From positions 1 through 17,319 of the forward strand of contig DYHL01000010.1 of NCBI GenBank assembly GCA_020724185.1: a DNA stretch of 17,319 nt, read 5' to 3'. This document shows positions 13,968 to 17,319 of the stretch, in pieces. Each line of letters starts with the position of its first letter. Positions within the stretch are counted from its first letter, which is position 1. Below the pieces are notes generated by a model. It was not told the origin of the DNA and ran no database searches. It worked only from the letters and a program-made list of their open reading frames with translations. This DNA is from Candidatus Nitrosymbiomonas sp. (lineage in GTDB: Bacteria; Sysuimicrobiota; Sysuimicrobiia; Sysuimicrobiales; Humicultoraceae). A program made the position numbers and the translations under genes.

Positions 13968-15473
13968 CTACCTCATCAGAAGCAGTGACGACAAGGGCAA
14001 AGCGACGATGCGCGGGTCGCGCACCTCGACGCCATCTTCAAGCGTAACGAGCACGCCAAACGGGGCGTTGTTAACCGTCTTTTCGATGAACGCCCGCAAT
14101 CCGAGCGTGTCCCGCTGCTGATCGATGACCTGGCGGTACTTCATCTCTAGCGGGATCCGCTGTTCCCCCACGGTCAGCACAAAGTCCACCTCGGGCTCGG
14201 TGCCCCGCTCGGGGAAGTGCGCCACGTCGAGCCCTGGTACGTTGGCCAGGAAGTAACCGGCGACGCTCTCCGCCAGATGCCCGGCCAGCGTGCTGAGGTG
14301 AGGCGAGCGGCGCAAACCCTCCGGATCAAGCGGGATGACTTCTTGCAGCCACGAGGCCCGCAGGCCCGGATCACACAGACAGAGCTTGTTGTTCCCCTTC
14401 TTCCTCTTCAGGCGAATTTCGAGCGGGTTGACGAGACGCAGCAGCAGGCTTCCGTCCAGGAACTTCAGGTAGGTGAGAATCCGCTGCCAGCCGACGTTAG
14501 CGTGGAGCGTCGAGCGGATCTCATTAACGAAGATCGCCGGCCCCGGAGCCTGACCCGCGTAGCGACAGGCCAGGCGGAAGACCTCTTCCAGCAGGTTGGG
14601 ATCTCGCTTGCGACCGCGCTCGCCGAGGCGCAGATCGTGCTGAATGACCCGGCGCACGACGGTGTCGTTCAACTGATCGGCGACCTCCGGCCATGGCCGG
14701 TCGGCCCGCTCCTGCGCGATGGGATATCCCCCACGCTCAGAGTAGTCGCGCATGGCGTTGTCTCGGACGGCCTCCGACTCCTGGCCGTACGCTGCCAGGC
14801 GCTTCCACCAGTTGATTTCCAGAAGAGCCGCCAGGCCGTTATCCGGCAGTACAGGGTTCAGTGTGCCGTGTCCCCGCATCTCCGCGATCTCGCGCAGCAG
14901 CAGCGGCCCCAGATCGAGTTCGGTGATTCGCCCGGCCAGGCTGTCACGTCCGGCTTCGATCCGCAGGGCCGAACTGCCGGTAACCAGGACGTGCACGGTG
15001 TTGTGGTCAACCAGCGACTTCAACTGAGGAGCCCAGGCGTCGAGGTTCTGCACCTCGTCGAGGAAAACGTACGCCGGCTTCCTTTCGTGGGCGGCCTCGT
15101 TAAAGGTCTTACCGAGCACCCGATTCTCAAACCAGCGGCAGATGGAAAGAATCGGTGTCTCGAGTCCTCGAAGCGGCGGCAGCTCGTCGAACTGGAGGCG
15201 CAGGATGCGGTGCGGGTCAATCCCCTGCTTCAGGTAGTCTTGAATCAGTTGTTCCTGTATGGTGGTCTTGCCCACTTGCCGGGGTCCCCGGAGCACGACG
15301 ATTGGTGCCAGACCGGCGTCCAGCCGGACCCGGGTAGTGCTGAACGCCCAGCGCTTGAACGGTGGGAGGACTCGGCCCGGCTTCCCCTCCCACCAAGGGT
15401 TGGTTGAGGAAATGAACTCGGTCAGAGCGGCTGGAAGGCGTTCCTGGTCGAAGATGTCGCGCCCAATCATCAT
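13968..15473 (-). CDS. AAA+ ATPase with DUF4143 (PD-D/ExK-like) C-terminus
   Basis: A 501-residue member of the widespread AAA_14/DUF4143 family. Walker A GPRQVGKTT lies near residues 60-68, Walker B AYVFLDEVQN near 135, and the sensor-1-like strand HVLVTGSSAL near 160. The C-terminal DUF4143 part contains VDFVLTVGEQRIPLEMKYR, the D...ExK arrangement seen in restriction-like nucleases. The open frame extends to 15575, but the ATG pair at 15473/15470 fits the family's start and lies just after an extended -10. Family members are common, often strain-variable, and without settled function. Nothing beside it looks like a partner subunit. ATPase call firm; biological role unknown. Confidence 0.9.
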   Translation of the reverse strand: MMIGRDIFDQERLPAALTEFISSTNPWWEGKPGRVLPPFKRWAFSTTRVRLDAGLAPIVVLRGPRQVGKTTIQEQLIQDYLKQGIDPHRILRLQFDELPPLRGLETPILSICRWFENRVLGKTFNEAAHERKPAYVFLDEVQNLDAWAPQLKSLVDHNTVHVLVTGSSALRIEAGRDSLAGRITELDLGPLLLREIAEMRGHGTLNPVLPDNGLAALLEINWWKRLAAYGQESEAVRDNAMRDYSERGGYPIAQERADRPWPEVADQLNDTVVRRVIQHDLRLGERGRKRDPNLLEEVFRLACRYAGQAPGPAIFVNEIRSTLHANVGWQRILTYLKFLDGSLLLRLVNPLEIRLKRKKGNNKLCLCDPGLRASWLQEVIPLDPEGLRRSPHLSTLAGHLAESVAGYFLANVPGLDVAHFPERGTEPEVDFVLTVGEQRIPLEMKYRQVIDQQRDTLGLRAFIEKTVNNAPFGVLVTLEDGVEVRDPRIVALPLSSLLLMR

Positions 15474-15484
15474 TGGGATGATTG
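15462..15484. promoter_or_regulatory. Interleaved inverted repeats over AAA/DUF4143 start
   Basis: Two overlapping perfect inverted repeats cover the start codon. CAATCATC (15464-15471) pairs with GATGATTG (15477-15484) across 5 nt. CCCAAT (15462-15467) pairs with ATTGGG (15472-15477) across 4 nt. Their outer edge reaches into the -10 hexamer at 15481-15486. This geometry suits an operator at which a protein would block RNA polymerase. Confidence 0.55.
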
Positions 15485-15489
15485 TAGCA
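15481..15489 (-). promoter_or_regulatory. Extended -10 promoter, probable leaderless transcript
   Basis: On the minus strand TGCTACAAT gives an extended -10 (TGN at 15489-15487, TACAAT at 15486-15481). Transcription would begin at about 15474-15473, on or next to the ATG at 15473. No ribosome-binding site is present before that ATG, so the mRNA is probably leaderless. Confidence 0.55.
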
Positions 15490-15606
15490 TGAAGCTCCCT
15501 CGCTTGAACTGCCTCGAATCCGCTGGACCAGAACACCTGTTTTGCCGGATGAACCATCTGTGCTAACCTTGACACAGGCAGGGCGCAGGTGCAGGGGGCG
15601 AAGGCG

Positions 15607-15966
15607 ATGTTCAGACAGGCCGGTTGGCTGCTGCTGGCGGTTGCTACGATCGCAGCGGGCGGCGTTACCTACGCCGCGACCACCGTCTCTCAGACCGTCC
15701 TGCAGGCGCCGCAGCCTGCCCAGCCATCACTGGAAATGCGTGAGTTCATTCCCCTGCCCGGGCCTGACAGCCAGCGCCCGCAGCCCCAACAGGGGGAGTG
15801 CGAGCCGCTGATCCTGTTCTACCACGAGGGCCGGCTCTACCAGTTGCGGCCCGGTCCAAAAGACGGTCAGGGCCGTCCGGGCGCGCCGCCAGAGTTCTAC
15901 CAGATGAACCCATATCAGGGCCCGCCGGTCCCTGGATTGCCCGCGCCGCCCAACCCTCGCTCGTAG
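15607..15966 (+). CDS. Small proline-rich exported protein, unknown function
   Basis: A 119-residue protein I do not recognise. Residues 1-24 form a signal peptide or membrane anchor (FRQAGWLLLAVATIAAGGVTYA). The remainder is proline-rich, with 22 Pro overall concentrated in 35-60 and 91-117. A non-proline core near 62-81 (QGECEPLILFYHEGRLYQL) carries the only cysteine, C65, and could be a small beta unit. I chose the ATG at 15607, preceded by GGGGGCGAAGG; a GTG at 15589 in the same frame would add six residues. The gene ends 14 nt before the MFS start, so the two are probably co-transcribed. It looks like a cell-envelope or extracytoplasmic protein. Confidence 0.75.
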   Translation: MFRQAGWLLLAVATIAAGGVTYAATTVSQTVLQAPQPAQPSLEMREFIPLPGPDSQRPQPQQGECEPLILFYHEGRLYQLRPGPKDGQGRPGAPPEFYQMNPYQGPPVPGLPAPPNPRS

Positions 15967-15980
15967 CGGACGCGCGCGTT

Positions 15981-17219
15981 GTGACCGGCGTAGCTTCCAT
16001 CCGCGCGGGCAAAGGGGCGGCAGCCATTATGCCGCTCCTGCTCATCCTCGTCGGCTTCGAAATAGGCGTTTCCCTCTTCGGCCCGCTTCTGCCGCAAGTG
16101 CAGCAGGAGTTCCGTGTCTCTGCCGGCAGCGTGGCGATGGCGCTGTCCGTGTATCACGGGGTTCGCCTGCTCGTGAACGTACCCATGGGACGACTCGTCG
16201 CCCGCTCTGCGCTGCCCGCGATGCTGGCCACAGGCGGCGCGATCCTGGCCGCGGGAGGGGTCGTCGTAGCGATGGCGCCTTCGTTCGCCGTCGTGCTAGT
16301 GGGACGGGCGATCATGGGCATCGGGTCCGCGCTGTTCTTCATCACGGTTCAGTTCTGGATCTCCAAGGTAGCCACGCTTGACGACAAGGCGCGGTTGTTC
16401 AGCTACCACCAGATCGCAGCCCTAACTGGCACGGCCCTGGGCCCGGCGTTCGGCGGCGCTGTGGCCGGTTGGCTGTCGTGGCGGTATTCGCTGGTCCTCG
16501 CGGTGATGGCAGGGATCATGGCGCTCGCGGCAGGCCGCCGGCTGGCAGATCCTTCAGCCGCCCGCCCTGCAACGCCGGTGCGAACCGATCCATCTGACGG
16601 CGCTGGGCTGGATATCCGGAGCATTCTCGGCCCTGGCATCATCATGATGGCGCTGTTCTTCTTCCACGGTGGGGTGATCGCAACGCTGATCCCGCTGTTC
16701 TCCGCCCGGGAGATCCACCTCGGGCCGGCGGCGATCGGCGCCATTCTGATGATCGGCACGATCCAACGGTTCGGCGCTGCGCTGGCCAGCGGGCGTCTGG
16801 CCGGCCTGTTTGGTACGCGGCGCGTGATCCTGACCGGCCTCACCGCGTTGGGGATCTCCTTGCTGAGCTTCCTGGGCGTCAAGTCTCCGCTGGGGGTAGT
16901 GCTTGCGGTCTCCCTGGTCTCATGGGCTAACCTGGGAGGCAGCCTGGTGATCGCGCTGGTCACGGACGTCGTGCCCGAGAGGCACTGGGGCGTGGCCCTG
17001 GGAATCAACCGCACCATGGCGGATGTCGGCGCGATGGTGGCACCGCTGCTCATGGGATTCGTGATAGACCACCGCGGATTCGGCGCCGCCTTCATCGTTG
17101 CGGCAGCCATCCTGCTGGCGGCAACGGCACTGGCTGCCGTGCTTACCACAACGCATCCGGCCGCCGCGCACACGGTAGCGCAACCGGCCGAGGGGACCGG
17201 AGGGCGCGATGCCTCCTGA
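15981..17219 (+). CDS. Major facilitator superfamily transporter
   Basis: A 412-residue inner-membrane transporter with about twelve hydrophobic segments in two halves. Motif A-like loops occur in both: MGRLVARSALPAM near 69 and SGRLAGLFGTRRV near 270. The central loop (about 190-212, ADPSAARPATPVRTDPSDGA) is hydrophilic. The frame is open from 15798 but overlaps the upstream gene; the GTG at 15981 is the first start after that gene, and the ATG at 16029 is a shorter option. Neither has a strong ribosome-binding site. The downstream adenine-deaminase-like gene overlaps it by 11 nt, suggesting purine or nucleoside transport, but MFS sequence alone would also fit drug efflux. Confidence 0.88.
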   Translation: MTGVASIRAGKGAAAIMPLLLILVGFEIGVSLFGPLLPQVQQEFRVSAGSVAMALSVYHGVRLLVNVPMGRLVARSALPAMLATGGAILAAGGVVVAMAPSFAVVLVGRAIMGIGSALFFITVQFWISKVATLDDKARLFSYHQIAALTGTALGPAFGGAVAGWLSWRYSLVLAVMAGIMALAAGRRLADPSAARPATPVRTDPSDGAGLDIRSILGPGIIMMALFFFHGGVIATLIPLFSAREIHLGPAAIGAILMIGTIQRFGAALASGRLAGLFGTRRVILTGLTALGISLLSFLGVKSPLGVVLAVSLVSWANLGGSLVIALVTDVVPERHWGVALGINRTMADVGAMVAPLLMGFVIDHRGFGAAFIVAAAILLAATALAAVLTTTHPAAAHTVAQPAEGTGGRDAS

Positions 17220-17319
17220 CCTCACGGCACGTCAAATCGCCGCGGCAGCGGCGGCCGGCCGGCGGCCGTTCGATCTGCTCGTCACCAACGTGCGCGTGGT
17301 AAACGTGTTCACCGGAGAG
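17209..17319 (+). CDS. ade: Probable adenine deaminase, 3' end outside window
   Basis: Only the first 37 codons are present. The segment FDLLVTNVRVVNVFTGE matches the opening beta-strand of adenine deaminases and related amidohydrolases, which read roughly DL-I-NARVVNVFTGEI. Adenine deaminase converts adenine to hypoxanthine in purine salvage. The ATG at 17209 has GGAGGG at 17199-17204, 4 nt upstream, and overlaps the MFS stop by 11 nt, so the two are coupled. The metal-binding motifs lie outside the window, so another amidohydrolase remains possible. Confidence 0.7.
   Translation, partial: MPPDLTARQIAAAAAAGRRPFDLLVTNVRVVNVFTGE

Noticed and set aside
15569..15574. TTGACA matching a -35 upstream of the proline-rich protein gene
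   Set aside because: No -10 occurs 16-18 bp downstream; that position is G-rich. A weak TGCTAACCT extended -10 slightly upstream (15561-15569) is equally possible, so no promoter is called.

Overview
This is a GC-rich bacterial chromosome segment that reads as ordinary, densely packed core and metabolic DNA with two toxin-antitoxin loci set into it. No phage, insertion sequence, integrase or CRISPR array is visible. The SRP RNA is the large bacterial type with an Alu domain. That form is known from Firmicutes, Thermus/Deinococcus and other deep lineages and is absent from most Proteobacteria. With the high GC, frequent GTG starts and a substrate-binding protein without a lipobox cysteine, this suggests an uncultured, possibly thermophilic deep-branching lineage such as an Armatimonadota- or Chloroflexota-like group. 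The assignment is an inference and weak.

Layout. At 1-2026 a sensor histidine kinase (5' end outside the window) overlaps an OmpR-type response regulator by ATGA. At 2082-2176 is tRNA-Ser(GGA), followed 35 nt later by signal peptidase I (2212-2790). The minus strand then carries an acyl-CoA ligase (5029-3305), a short Phd/YefM-like antitoxin lacking its N-terminus, and a RelE-like toxin. The SRP RNA (about 5133-5408) is divergent from the ligase. Next is a vapBC module (5548-6236) with a perfect 18-bp palindromic operator, and then a LonB-like ATP-dependent protease on the minus strand (8712-6247).

At 8841-12654 a tight plus-strand operon encodes a GYD-domain protein, a PfkB-family sugar kinase and a complete NitT/TauT/SsuABC-type ABC importer. 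Binding protein, permease, ATPase and kinase together suggest uptake followed by phosphorylation of a small molecule, but the substrate cannot be read from sequence. The importer ATPase overlaps a convergent class-III aminotransferase gene by 24 bp. Upstream of that gene on the same strand is an AAA+/DUF4143 ATPase whose start codon lies inside two interleaved inverted repeats. The window ends with a small proline-rich exported protein, an MFS transporter, and the first 37 codons of a probable adenine deaminase that overlaps the MFS gene by 11 nt. This hints at purine uptake and salvage.

I did not find a clear multi-gene system of a new type. The observations most worth a second look are the operator-like inverted repeats at the AAA/DUF4143 gene, the vapBC operator with its third half-site, the truncated antitoxin trapped behind fadD, and the GYD-PfkB-ABC operon.
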